Positions 27,485-36,437 of a stretch of 64,000 nt of DNA are shown here, one piece after another. Within the stretch, counting starts at the first letter, position 1, and every line of letters begins with the position of its first letter. Position numbers and translations under genes: made by a program. This stretch comes from an uncultured Clostridia bacterium (GTDB lineage: Bacteria; Bacillota; Clostridia; Lachnospirales; Lachnospiraceae), in assembly GCA_937895705.1 (NCBI GenBank), contig CALBKM010000025.1, positions 1 through 64,000 on the forward strand, read 5' to 3'. The notes under the pieces were generated by a model. That model was not told where the DNA came from. It searched no databases and was given only the letters and a program-made list of their open reading frames with translations.

Positions 27485-27904
27485 CTATATCGCCTTTTCT
27501 AAGAACAACTCCATCGGCTGTTCGTAACCGGAAACTGTCGGCACAAAGCCCCCGCAGTCCTTATATCCCAGTTTCCGATAAAAGTGTTGGGCATCCTCAT
27601 CCGCCTGAGTCGAAGTAAGCACCATACCGTAACCCTTTTCTTTCATGTCGGCTTCCCAGTACTCCATTAACATCCTTCCGTAGCCCTTCTTCTGATACGC
27701 CCAATCCACAAAAAGCAAGGTACAAAAAGGAGTGTTATCCCAGAAAAAATTATAGCGCAATAACCCGACCTGTTTACCATCCGCTTCTAACACATAGCCT
27801 CGCCTGTCGCGAACTTTATTTGCAAACTCCTCCTCCGGTAAATGCTTATCAAGGCTGTACCAGAAGTTCTTGTCATCTAACGTCATATATCGAATCTCTG
27901 TCAT
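27485..27904 (-). CDS. GNAT family N-acetyltransferase
   Basis: 139 residues from ATG 27904 (an in-frame TTG at 27931 is an alternative). Acetyl-CoA binding motif VDWAYQKKGYGRMLM near residue 75; QHFYRKLGYKDCGGF is the usual C-terminal GNAT strand-helix. Substrate unknown. Confidence 0.85.
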   Translation of the reverse strand: MTEIRYMTLDDKNFWYSLDKHLPEEEFANKVRDRRGYVLEADGKQVGLLRYNFFWDNTPFCTLLFVDWAYQKKGYGRMLMEYWEADMKEKGYGMVLTSTQADEDAQHFYRKLGYKDCGGFVPTVSGYEQPMELFLEKAI

Positions 27905-27944
27905 CTCTATTCTCAAACTCTCTTTCCTCAAAAAAACCGTTCAC

Positions 27945-28169
27945 TTACCGATGCGACTTCTTGGATTCCTTTACCTTTGGGATATCCTCTCTGTTTATCC
28001 ATTCCTCGGTATAGCCGCAACTACAGCAAATATAGCGGTTCACCATTACTGCGAAAAAAATAGTTGCACCGATTATAATATTATTTCCGGCACCACCCGA
28101 CCCGCAGTAACCATCCACAATTACAATATCGCTCCCGTTACACTTCGGACAAATTCTTTGACTTTTCAT
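27945..28169 (-). CDS. Small zinc-ribbon membrane protein
   Basis: 74 residues. CPKCNGSD at the N-terminus and CCSCGYTEEW near residue 50 form a zinc ribbon. Between them is a glycine-rich, hydrophobic stretch (about residues 24-44) that could be a membrane hairpin. AGGAGG lies 8 nt before the ATG. Function unknown. Confidence 0.75.
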   Translation of the reverse strand: MKSQRICPKCNGSDIVIVDGYCGSGGAGNNIIIGATIFFAVMVNRYICCSCGYTEEWINREDIPKVKESKKSHR

Positions 28170-28210
28170 ATAACTCTCCTCCTATTTATCTTTCATTTAT
28201 CATCCGTAAC

Positions 28211-28855
28211 TTAGATAGACATATCCAAAATCGCTCCGCCCACATTGCCGGAATATTTTACAAAATACTGAACCTTGGACAAGTCTACATTGCCCATGTC
28301 CACTTCCACCACATTGGCTTCCTGCGCCTTGGCAAACTCCGCAGATTTCTCGCCCATACTTGACGCAAGCTCATTGGACTCCTCGCAAAGCTTGTCCATT
28401 TTCTTGCGGAATTCCTCTTCTTCCTCTTCGTCCCACAAAGATTCTTTTTTGTGACGTTCCGCCTGTATGGCTATGGTCTGGGCCATCTTTGCCGCCTGAT
28501 ACAAATCACCGTCATACTCCATGACCTTTTGCTCATCGCTTGGCGGAACAATGTCTCCCTTTGACATTGCACGGACCACCGCCATAATTTTAGCTTCGTC
28601 TATAGCCTGCTTTTCTTTGGCCGCGATTTGCGTCTTCTCCGCCGCCATATTGGCCTCCGCAAACAGCATGGCGTTGTACTTCTCCCGATCCTTTAGCAAC
28701 TGTTTCCGGGACGCCTCCGTCAAAATCAGCTCACTGCCTTCTTCAGTCTTAATAAGCTCCGCATTCTGCGCATTTAACGCCTCATGTCCCTTCGGAATCC
28801 GATAAGCCTCGTAGGTATGAAGATAGCTCGACATATTGTTGCTTACACTACTCAT
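28211..28855 (-). CDS. Conserved-looking hypothetical protein, charged helical
   Basis: 214 residues from ATG 28855 (GGAGG 8 nt upstream). The centre is highly charged and alanine/glutamate rich, predicted helical (residues about 55-170, with an EEEEEEF run near 155). The C-terminus has an ordered VEVDMGNVDLSKVQYFVKYS segment. No signal peptide or membrane helix. I do not recognise the family. Confidence 0.7.
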   Translation of the reverse strand: MSSVSNNMSSYLHTYEAYRIPKGHEALNAQNAELIKTEEGSELILTEASRKQLLKDREKYNAMLFAEANMAAEKTQIAAKEKQAIDEAKIMAVVRAMSKGDIVPPSDEQKVMEYDGDLYQAAKMAQTIAIQAERHKKESLWDEEEEEEFRKKMDKLCEESNELASSMGEKSAEFAKAQEANVVEVDMGNVDLSKVQYFVKYSGNVGGAILDMSI

Positions 28856-28988
28856 AGTTTTGCCCTCCTTTGCAAACACGGTAAAAGAACATCCTTTCAC
28901 CGGATTCGAAACTTACGGGAACTCCGTTTCCCGCAGAAGTTATCTTATCTACTATATCGGCAAAAAGGAAAGAAAAGTATAGGCTTAT

Positions 28989-29441
28989 CTAAGAAAGCTC
29001 TGAAGTAATCAGCACTTCCATCAACCAATGTGTCTCCGTTTCACCGTACTTTTTAAAGCCCAACCTCTGATACAGCTCTCGTGCCGGGTTCTCCCGAAAG
29101 GTCTGCAAATGCACTCTGCGTCCTTTGTTTTCTTCCAAAACCTTAGTTATAATTCGGGTAGCGATACCCTTCCCCCGATATTCCGGCATAATTGCAATCA
29201 GATCAATAAACGCATCTCCCTTTTCATCATAGAAGAAGTTGAAAATGCCCGCATCCTTCCCTTCACATTGAATGATATGCATATCCGGCTGATGAGCCGC
29301 CAGTTCCTTTTTAATAATATCCGTCTGCACGGCCTCGTTCCAGCCGTACAACGTTTCAATGTACCACCGGATAGACTTTTCCTTTAACTCTAAAAGAAAC
29401 GGAATATCGGCGTCGTTACAAGCTCGAAATGTGTAATCCAT
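28989..29441 (-). CDS. GNAT family N-acetyltransferase
   Basis: 150 residues from ATG 29441 (AGGAGG 7 nt upstream). Motif A IAIMPEYRGKGIATRII near residue 85 and a NPARELYQRLGF ending are diagnostic of small single-domain GNATs. Substrate unknown. It is the third GNAT gene within 8 kb. Confidence 0.88.
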   Translation of the reverse strand: MDYTFRACNDADIPFLLELKEKSIRWYIETLYGWNEAVQTDIIKKELAAHQPDMHIIQCEGKDAGIFNFFYDEKGDAFIDLIAIMPEYRGKGIATRIITKVLEENKGRRVHLQTFRENPARELYQRLGFKKYGETETHWLMEVLITSELS

Positions 29442-29530
29442 AAATCGCCCTCCTATCACTTTTTCCGTTATATTAGCCCCTATTATACACCTGTTTCATT
29501 CTCTGTCAATGACAACTTCATAAAATATAC

Positions 29531-29566
29531 AAAAGGACCTGTCGGTTCATACCGGCAAGTCCTTTT
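29531..29566. terminator. Hairpin terminator
   Basis: AAAAGGAC ... GTCCTTTT stem with inner CGG/CCG pairing, between a GNAT gene start and the 3' end of the next small ORF. One of several related hairpins in the window. Confidence 0.7.
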
Positions 29567-29582
29567 CGTTTTAAACCACTAT

Positions 29583-29687
29583 TTACTGTTTTCTCACTAT
29601 TCTCTGCTTAAATGCCTTGATTCTCTGTCCGTGACGACCGGTAGCAGTGATTCCGCAGATTAACATTCCGATCTTTTGTTGATTCAT
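29583..29687 (-). CDS. Possible 34-residue small protein
   Basis: ATG 29687 has GGAGG about 11 nt upstream and opens a 34-codon frame (MNQQKIGMLICG..., basic C-terminus) that ends just before a terminator hairpin. The frame extends further upstream without a better start. No family recognised; it could be a real small protein or chance. Confidence 0.35.
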   Translation of the reverse strand: MNQQKIGMLICGITATGRHGQRIKAFKQRIVRKQ

Positions 29688-29819
29688 AGAATCCTTTTCC
29701 TCCTCCACCTGAAATTGTAACAAATACTTTGCAAAACAAACACGACACAAAGCGAGAAATGCCGTATTTATCGCAACCGGACACCTCATGTCCGGTCTTA
29801 AATTCAAATAAACTATGCC

Positions 29820-30605
29820 TTACTGCAACAGTGACGGAAACATCTTCACCGCCAATATCGCCGCTCCAATGACAAGTAACACCACACCTACCACACGGTT
29901 CAATGTTTTTGCGGAGGCTTTATTGGCAATCCTTGCGGCAATCCGCGCCCATAAAAACGTAGATACCACACACACCGCCAGGCAGAATACATCCGGCATA
30001 CCGTCAATGGCAAAATGACTGGCCGCTCCGGTGAATGCGGTAAAAGCCATCACAAATACGCTGGTTCCCACTGCCGTCTTAAGCTCATAGCCAAGCACCG
30101 TAGTCAGCACCAGAAGCATCATCATTCCGCCGCCGGCACCTACAAATCCGCAAATAAAACCGATTAAGCATCCCGTAAGAACGGACCGAAGCACTCTCTG
30201 CTTTGCATCCAAGGCATTCATGCTTTCCTTGGTGGTCATTACCGGTTTTAAGATAAACTTTACTCCAAGAAGCATGGTCATCACCACGGAAAAACTGCCC
30301 ATGGTAGTATTCGGCACCTTACTGGACACAAAACTTCCGATTGCCGTAAACAACAATACAAACACCATCATCACCACACCGTTTTTGATGTCCAGGTTCT
30401 TATTCTTCCCATAGGTGTAGGCACTGACACCGCTGGCCAGTACGTCACTGGCAAGGGCAATACCCACCGCCTCGTAAGCCGGCATTCCCAAAAACGTAAT
30501 CAACATCGGGCTGATAGCGGCCGCCGCACTCATTCCGGCAAATCCGGTACCGAGCCCCGCCGCAATTCCCGCGATAAAACATATAATAAAATCAAAAAGT
30601 TCCAT
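29820..30605 (-). CDS. TSUP (TauE/SafE) family permease
   Basis: 261 residues, about eight membrane helices with the family glycine-rich repeats (GLGTGFAGMSAA in helix 1, GFVGAGGGMMML in the second half). The TSUP family exports sulfite, sulfoacetate or related anions; the substrate here is unknown. Start ATG 30605 has AGGAAGG upstream; the frame to 30668 lacks support. Confidence 0.88.
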   Translation of the reverse strand: MELFDFIICFIAGIAAGLGTGFAGMSAAAAISPMLITFLGMPAYEAVGIALASDVLASGVSAYTYGKNKNLDIKNGVVMMVFVLLFTAIGSFVSSKVPNTTMGSFSVVMTMLLGVKFILKPVMTTKESMNALDAKQRVLRSVLTGCLIGFICGFVGAGGGMMMLLVLTTVLGYELKTAVGTSVFVMAFTAFTGAASHFAIDGMPDVFCLAVCVVSTFLWARIAARIANKASAKTLNRVVGVVLLVIGAAILAVKMFPSLLQ

Positions 30606-30715
30606 ACTTCTGTTTCCTTCCTGCTGCTTAATACAGGAATTGTACCACAAAAGTATGGAACCTAGCAACTGTCTCTCTATGAAATATGTCTTATAGTTCT
30701 ATGAAATATTTCTAA

Positions 30716-31699
30716 TTATTTACGCTCCGTCAGCTCCTTGATTTCCTTCCGCTCTCTATAAATGCTTCGCGCCAGAAGCACTCCGCCGTAAATTAAAATC
30801 GAGATAAACAGGATAAACAGAAAATCTCTCTGTGCCGCATAGGAGCTCGGACGGTATCCGGCTATGATGACATGGGCAATACAGTAGGAAATCGGATAGT
30901 ACAATATCGTCTCAATCACAGCCTTTCCTTTTGCTTTGCGTCTTACAAACAACCGGATGACAAACAGCACAACCGCACACATTACCGCAAGTATAAAATA
31001 ATATCCCAGAACCAGTCTCGGCAATGTAATGACACCGCCGCTTGTTACCGGTTCTCCATAAATACAAACATCCTCATGACCGTCATTGGAGGTATAATAT
31101 ACCGAAATCCCCTCATCGACTCCCTTTGGAATCGTTACAGACTGCACTCCGCTCTTTGAAAACCATTTGCTCCAAAGAGAGGTCCAGGCCTCTATCTGAT
31201 AAGTTCCCATTCCTTCGGTAATTCCCTCTTCCGGACAATTGTAGGCATCCGTCACGCAACGATAGTCTGTCACACGCTCATCAAAGGTAATGGTAATGCT
31301 TTCGTCTCCGTTTTCCTTTATCGTAAACAAATTATCTTCATACGAAAAATATACCGGGATACTTAACAGCGCAAATGCCGACACAAACAATGCTACCAGA
31401 AACAGTCCGGTACACAACACCGTCTTTACTTTCTGCTTCCGCAGTTTCCGCTGTAAGTTTACAAGTGGCACCACATCAGCCCTACTATCGGATTCCGGTC
31501 CGCCGTTCATACCTTCGGTGGCGTTCTTCTGTGTCGAAATCGTATCCTGTGTCTGCGGCGATTTTATCTTTTCATACTCTTCCTTACACTCGGTACATCC
31601 CTCCAAATGCTCCTTTACAAACTCACCGGTCTCCACGCTCACCATTTCTTCTATGTACAGCGGCAACAGGTCACGTACAATACTGCATTCCTTACTCAT
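30716..31699 (-). CDS. Anti-sigma factor-like zinc-finger membrane protein
   Basis: 327 residues. The N-terminal zf-HC2 anti-sigma zinc finger has C5 and the HLEGCTEC (HxxxCxxC) motif at about 31-38. A membrane helix near 95-115 is followed by an extracellular domain and two or three C-terminal helices. Start ATG 31699 overlaps the ECF sigma stop by 8 bp with GGAGG upstream, so it is translationally coupled. It presumably binds the sigma factor at the membrane and releases it on a cell-envelope signal. The C-terminal helices are extra compared with minimal anti-sigma factors. Confidence 0.88.
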   Translation of the reverse strand: MSKECSIVRDLLPLYIEEMVSVETGEFVKEHLEGCTECKEEYEKIKSPQTQDTISTQKNATEGMNGGPESDSRADVVPLVNLQRKLRKQKVKTVLCTGLFLVALFVSAFALLSIPVYFSYEDNLFTIKENGDESITITFDERVTDYRCVTDAYNCPEEGITEGMGTYQIEAWTSLWSKWFSKSGVQSVTIPKGVDEGISVYYTSNDGHEDVCIYGEPVTSGGVITLPRLVLGYYFILAVMCAVVLFVIRLFVRRKAKGKAVIETILYYPISYCIAHVIIAGYRPSSYAAQRDFLFILFISILIYGGVLLARSIYRERKEIKELTERK

Positions 31700-32189
31700 A
31701 GTCACTTTCCTCCAATCCATTTTTCAACATTGTCCGGGCACGGTGATAGGTCACACAGGCCCAATTGTCCGTCTTCCCGAACATCTGCCCGATTTGCTTG
31801 AAACTCAGCTCCGCATACGTTCTCCACATAAACACTTCCTTATAAGGCTCCGGAAGCCGGTGCAGCAACCTTTGAAGTTCCTTTGCGGTTTCCTTTCTGG
31901 CAAGCCGTTCTTCCACCGGCATCTCCGTATCCACAATGTTTAACAACTCCGGTGTGTCGATGTTCTCCGTCTTTCCGTTATTTTTCAAAAACGAATAATA
32001 GCAGTTTTTCGCAATCTGACACAACCACACACGTACATCGCAGTCTCCGCGGAACTTATGGATTGCCTTTAAGGCCTTAAAGAATGTATCACTTGTCACC
32101 TCTTCCGCCGTATGGATATCCCCGGAAAGGCGCAACACATACCGGTACACATCCTTAAAATAAGTGTTGTACAGTTCTTCAAACTCCAC
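31692..32189 (-). CDS. ECF-type RNA polymerase sigma factor
   Basis: 165 residues. Region 2 (TAEEVTSDTFFKALKAIHKF ... DVRVWLCQIAKNCYYSFLKN) and region 4 (LPEPYKEVFMWRTYAELSFKQIGQMFGKTDNWACVTYHRAR) are both present with a short linker. The start is GTG 32189 with AGGAGG 10 nt upstream. Forms an operon with the membrane anti-sigma factor that overlaps its 3' end. Confidence 0.93.
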   Translation of the reverse strand: MEFEELYNTYFKDVYRYVLRLSGDIHTAEEVTSDTFFKALKAIHKFRGDCDVRVWLCQIAKNCYYSFLKNNGKTENIDTPELLNIVDTEMPVEERLARKETAKELQRLLHRLPEPYKEVFMWRTYAELSFKQIGQMFGKTDNWACVTYHRARTMLKNGLEESDYE

Positions 32190-32270
32190 GGCACTATCAC
32201 CTCCTTTCCCTTATAAGACTCCGGAAAGTAAAAAATCTTACAAGAAATTTAAAATGTTTTCTGCTTACTA

Positions 32271-32813
32271 TCACTGTTTCTTTTTATCTATGGTAATCGT
32301 TCGTTCCCTGTCCTCCGGTGCGGTACACCGCAGTTCCACCGCGTACTCATTTTCCGTTATGCCATGAACCACATACCACCTTCTCCGATCATCCAGATAA
32401 TAGGCCTCTCCGCCAAACTCCGTCCACCAAAGAGTACGACTGCCGCCCAGTAACCACAACGGAGAAAGTGCAATGGCAAACAACGAAAGGTAGCTCACCA
32501 TAAAGTCATAGGTCATGGCAGAAAGATAGCACGCACTTCCGATATAGTATATTGCCAGCAGGATACACTGCCGCCAAAATTTCCACTCAAACGTCCGGCA
32601 TTTCAAACGATGGTATTTACATCGAAAATACATCTGAACCGCAACGGACATGTTTCCGTATGCCAAAACAAGCACGGCAACAACACCAAGAGCCGGATCC
32701 AGATAAGTAACCGTCTCCTCATGATATACCTGCCCATATCCGCAAAAAATAAGAAATGCCGCATTACAAATCAGTGCTACTACAAAAATGATGACTTTTG
32801 TCGGTTTTTTCAT
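32271..32813 (-). CDS. Membrane protein of unknown function
   Basis: 180 residues from ATG 32813 (GGAGG 7 nt upstream). Four predicted membrane helices, then a soluble C-terminal tail (YYLDDRRRWYVVHGITENEYAVEL). About 80 bp upstream of the sigma factor gene, so possibly cotranscribed with it. Family not recognised. Confidence 0.7.
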   Translation of the reverse strand: MKKPTKVIIFVVALICNAAFLIFCGYGQVYHEETVTYLDPALGVVAVLVLAYGNMSVAVQMYFRCKYHRLKCRTFEWKFWRQCILLAIYYIGSACYLSAMTYDFMVSYLSLFAIALSPLWLLGGSRTLWWTEFGGEAYYLDDRRRWYVVHGITENEYAVELRCTAPEDRERTITIDKKKQ

Positions 32814-32838
32814 ATCCGTACCTCCGTCCGTTTGAAAC

Positions 32839-32865
32839 AAAAGGACTTGCCGGTGCAAGTCCTTC
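32839..32865 (-). terminator. Terminator after the DUF4177-like gene
   Basis: AAGGACTTGC / GCAAGTCCTT stem with a short CGGT loop and an adjacent A/T run; same hairpin family as at 29531 and 36345. Confidence 0.75.
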
Positions 32866-32885
32866 TATGTCTTGTTACATTGTAA

Positions 32886-33083
32886 TTAATAAAAGTTATC
32901 CTCTCTCTTTTCCTTGAAAAAGACACCCACCATCGCTCCGATTGCATCACTCGGAGACATAATCTGCTGTAGCTCCCAACCATCCGCAACATACTCATTA
33001 ATCTCTTTCTGTGCAATCTCCAGGTCCTTTTCTCTGGAAAATCTCAACCCTTTGTTCAGATAAACCAACTTATACTCTTTCAT
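32886..33083 (-). CDS. DUF4177-like small protein
   Basis: 65 residues (MKEYKLVYL..., then ...EINEYVADGWELQQI), the pattern of small DUF4177 proteins with a beta strand and helix ending in DGWEL. GGGGGG lies 6 nt before ATG 33083. Role unknown. Confidence 0.7.
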   Translation of the reverse strand: MKEYKLVYLNKGLRFSREKDLEIAQKEINEYVADGWELQQIMSPSDAIGAMVGVFFKEKREDNFY

Positions 33084-33159
33084 AAAAAGCCCCCCATTCA
33101 TTATCTTTTGTCATTACGACAATGCTATTATACATAAAAAAGTACCGCTTCGTCAAGTT

Positions 33160-35628
33160 TTACTCACAGACAACCGAAAGCTCCGCTTTCACCGTCTCCA
33201 TCCCATCTGCCGATACTTCCGCTCTCACCGGGCCGCTTTCATAGCCGGAACGAATGATTGCCATGGCACGGCCTCTGTAGCTCACCGTAAATTCGTCGGT
33301 ATAATCCTCATCCGTGACAGGATTCGCGGAACCAAAGCCCGCAAGCACACCACTGCCCTCCACTTTTACCTTTAACGGAACCGCTGCATCCGGCACCACC
33401 ACTCCATCCTTATCCCGGAGTTCAATTCCTATACATATAACATCATGTCCGTCTGCCCGCATCTCTGTCTTTTCCGGAATCAGACAAATCTCTGCCGGTT
33501 CGCCAGCCGTCACCAGTACATCCCTGCTGATTTCCTTTCCTCCGCAGAAGCTCACTGCCACTACTTCTCCCGGCTCATACACCGTCTCAAACCGTGCGGA
33601 ATACGGCATCGGTCGCTCCATACAAATCTCTTTCCGTCCGATGGACTTCCCGTTTACAAACACTTCCGCCTCTTCTGCCTTGGAATACACCACCAGTTCC
33701 ACAGGCTTGCCTTCATACCCGCTGTAATTCCAGTTCGGCACCACCGCTGGGAACCCCCACATGGTAATCATCTCCACCTTACGGAAGGTATCCGGATGCA
33801 TGGAGAATAGATGCGTTTTATCGCTTCCCCATACAACACTTCGATACGCGCCCTGCGGAAGCATATGGCCCGTAATATCAAAGTCCGCATCATTGGCCAA
33901 TCTCCACGGGAAAGGGGAGCCCGGTTGCGGCATCAAGGACCAGGATCCTTTTTCTACCAACGGGTCATCCTCGTTTACATACACCGCTTTTCCGATTCCC
34001 GCCTCACCGAGATAATCCCATGCCGTCCAGGTAAAATCACCGATGACATAAGGAAGGCGTTCCACCAAAGGCCAGCGATAACCGATTTGCTGCGGAAAAT
34101 TCTCCGACCCCAGCATCACCCGTTCCGGGAACATTTCATGATCCCGCTCATAGTTGTCTTCCATATAGTTATAGCCCACAATATCCAATCCGTTGGTAAA
34201 CGGCTCCGTCACATATTCCCACAGAACAGAAGCCTGATCCTCTGCCGCATTTTGGGTCTGAACACGCCCTGTAGCAAGGGCATCATCCAGGCCTGCCCAT
34301 AGAGTACAGATTCCGTTGCTGACCGGTCTGGTTCCGTCCAGTCCGCGAATGGTTTCCGCAAGCTTCGTAGCCACGGTATAACCGTTTCCGAGTCCGCCTC
34401 TCTCCGGAATCTCATTTCCGATGGACCATAAAATCACCGACGGATGGCTCCGGTCTCTCTTTACAAATGCAGTCAAATCCTTTTCCCATTGACTGTTAAA
34501 ATACAGGCTGTAATCTCCGGCACGTTTTCCGATTCCCCAAGCATCAAAGGCCTCGTCGAACACATACATTCCCAATCTGTCACAGGCTTCAATCAACGCG
34601 GCAGACGGCGGATTGTGTGCGGTACGGATGGCATTAAAGCCTACCTCTTTTAACTTTCTTACCTTTCTTGCTTCCATCTCATAAAGGCTCACCGCCCCCA
34701 GTAAACCGTTATCATGATGTAGGCAACCGCCCTTTAATTTTACTTCCTTTCCGTTAATCCGAAGTCCTCGCACCGCATCTGCCGTAATGGTACGGACACC
34801 GAACAACGTGGTCGCCTCATCTGTCGGAGTAACCTCAGACCGTTCAAAACGGGTACGATATACGCCCAAATCTTTTACGAAAACCTTTACCCGGTACAAA
34901 TTCGGACATTCCGCATCCCAAAGCTTCGGATTCTTAAGATTCAGTGCAATTCTTGCCATTTCCCGACTTCCGGAATTCACCTGAATCACACGCTTCGTTT
35001 GCGTAACAATATCTTCCGTTCCATCCTCCGAAATATGTACGGACACTTCTGCCATCCGGTTTTCCAGGGTGGCATTTTCTACTTCTACCTGCGCCTCCAG
35101 AAAAGCATACCCATCGGCCACCTCTTTCGTTTTTATAAAAACGCCGTCGGTCACAATATGCACCCGTGGTCCGTGACAGAGCTTCACCCCGCGGAACAAA
35201 CCGGAGCCGGTATACCAACGGGAATTGGGCTGGGAAGCGGTATTCAGGTTCACGGTAATACGATTTTCTTCCCCAAAGGTAACATAAGGAGTCAAATCAA
35301 CATAAAACGGCACATAACCGTAATTCTGAAGACCGACTCTTCCTCCGTTAATATCAACGGTCGCATTCATCATAGCCCCGTCAAAGGCAAGTCCCACGCA
35401 GTCGTTTTTCCACTCCGCCGGAATCATCACAAACTTTGTATAGTTCGTCAGCCCCCCCACAAAATATCCGGAATCCGATTTTGCCGGTGCCTCCGGCGTT
35501 ACCGGTGTACCGATCATTCCGTCATGAGGAAGATTTACCTCCGTCCCCGGGTCCTCCGACAACATTCCCACAGAATCCAGATACCCTCTGCGGAAGGTCC
35601 ATTTATCGTCTAAGTTTAGGATTTTCAT
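33160..35628 (-). CDS. Glycoside hydrolase family 2 protein (beta-galactosidase-like)
   Basis: 822 residues, cytoplasmic (no signal). Domains in order: sugar-binding jelly roll (about 1-165), immunoglobulin-like domain (about 165-275), TIM barrel (about 280-580) and C-terminal Ig-like domains including a GH2 domain-4/5 type region (about 620-822). Acid/base E406 lies in LWSIGNE and the probable nucleophile E509 in MLGSEN. The specificity could be beta-galactosidase, beta-glucuronidase or another GH2 activity; I cannot choose. Start ATG 35628 has AAGGAGG 11 nt upstream, inside the end of the GrpB gene, to which it is coupled. No sugar transporter or regulator is adjacent. Confidence 0.92.
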   Translation of the reverse strand: MKILNLDDKWTFRRGYLDSVGMLSEDPGTEVNLPHDGMIGTPVTPEAPAKSDSGYFVGGLTNYTKFVMIPAEWKNDCVGLAFDGAMMNATVDINGGRVGLQNYGYVPFYVDLTPYVTFGEENRITVNLNTASQPNSRWYTGSGLFRGVKLCHGPRVHIVTDGVFIKTKEVADGYAFLEAQVEVENATLENRMAEVSVHISEDGTEDIVTQTKRVIQVNSGSREMARIALNLKNPKLWDAECPNLYRVKVFVKDLGVYRTRFERSEVTPTDEATTLFGVRTITADAVRGLRINGKEVKLKGGCLHHDNGLLGAVSLYEMEARKVRKLKEVGFNAIRTAHNPPSAALIEACDRLGMYVFDEAFDAWGIGKRAGDYSLYFNSQWEKDLTAFVKRDRSHPSVILWSIGNEIPERGGLGNGYTVATKLAETIRGLDGTRPVSNGICTLWAGLDDALATGRVQTQNAAEDQASVLWEYVTEPFTNGLDIVGYNYMEDNYERDHEMFPERVMLGSENFPQQIGYRWPLVERLPYVIGDFTWTAWDYLGEAGIGKAVYVNEDDPLVEKGSWSLMPQPGSPFPWRLANDADFDITGHMLPQGAYRSVVWGSDKTHLFSMHPDTFRKVEMITMWGFPAVVPNWNYSGYEGKPVELVVYSKAEEAEVFVNGKSIGRKEICMERPMPYSARFETVYEPGEVVAVSFCGGKEISRDVLVTAGEPAEICLIPEKTEMRADGHDVICIGIELRDKDGVVVPDAAVPLKVKVEGSGVLAGFGSANPVTDEDYTDEFTVSYRGRAMAIIRSGYESGPVRAEVSADGMETVKAELSVVCE

Positions 35629-35629
35629 G

Positions 35630-36229
35630 TTATAGAATACCTCCTTCTTTTTCTGCCAAACGAGTGTATTTCTCCACAAATTCTGTTTTCGCCAGCATAT
35701 ATTCCTGGCGTTTTTCTCCATACTGTAACGCCAGCTTTTGCTTCAGCTCACTGTATTCCTTTGCCACCTCAGGATGCGCTCTCAAATACTTCGCAAACAG
35801 CAGCTCCGGTCTCGGTACCTCATTCTCCCTGATATGGATGTAACACTTATATTGCTCCACGCCGTCCACCGTATAAGGCACCACAAAGTTCATACAATTC
35901 TTCCGCTTCTTCGCCTTATCCGGATACTTCGTACACAAATACCCCGCATCGGACATATACTTACAAAACGCATCCAAATCAACATCTTTCTTCAAAATCA
36001 CCAGGATATCCACCGTCGGTTTCGCCAGCATCCCCGGAACCGAAGTACTGCCGAAATGAAAAATCTCCTCAATGCTGTCCCCTGCTGTCTGCCACAATTT
36101 CTCTCTTTCTTCTTCAAAGATAACTGTCCAGTCCGGGTCATATTCCCGTAACAGAACAGGATACGCGGCTAATTGGTCTGCGGTGAGATTATTACTTTTG
36201 GAGTTTGTGTTTTTTGATTCTGAAGACAT
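35630..36229 (-). CDS. GrpB family protein (nucleotidyltransferase fold)
   Basis: 199 residues. The GrpB/UPF0157 pattern is clear: REYDPDWTVIFEEEREKL, HFGSTSVPGMLAKPTVDILV (the nucleotidyltransferase-like GS...D.D motif) and YKCYIHIRENEVPRPELLFAKYLRAHPE. Biochemical role is not established for most members. Start ATG 36229 has GGGAGG 8 nt upstream. The stop is adjacent to the start of the GH2 gene, so the two are cotranscribed. Confidence 0.9.
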   Translation of the reverse strand: MSSESKNTNSKSNNLTADQLAAYPVLLREYDPDWTVIFEEEREKLWQTAGDSIEEIFHFGSTSVPGMLAKPTVDILVILKKDVDLDAFCKYMSDAGYLCTKYPDKAKKRKNCMNFVVPYTVDGVEQYKCYIHIRENEVPRPELLFAKYLRAHPEVAKEYSELKQKLALQYGEKRQEYMLAKTEFVEKYTRLAEKEGGIL

Positions 36230-36344
36230 AAATGCAACCTCCCATACCTTTACTCTTTTGCTACTCATACCCCAATGATAGCACAGAAGAACGGGCATGT
36301 CTAGGTGGGGAAAAAGTGTTCACGCAACCAACCTCAGGCAAAAG

Positions 36345-36373
36345 AAAGGACCTGCCGAATGGCAAGTCCAATT
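36345..36373 (-). terminator. Hairpin terminator upstream of the GrpB gene
   Basis: GGACCTGCC / GGCAAGTCC imperfect stem flanked by A- and T-rich sequence; terminates the 36438-37082 gene on the minus strand. Confidence 0.6.
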
Positions 36374-36437
36374 CATGGTTTCTCTGCTTGATAAGCACTT
36401 CGAAAGTCCCTTCTCCTGATTTTACTTTTTTATAGTT

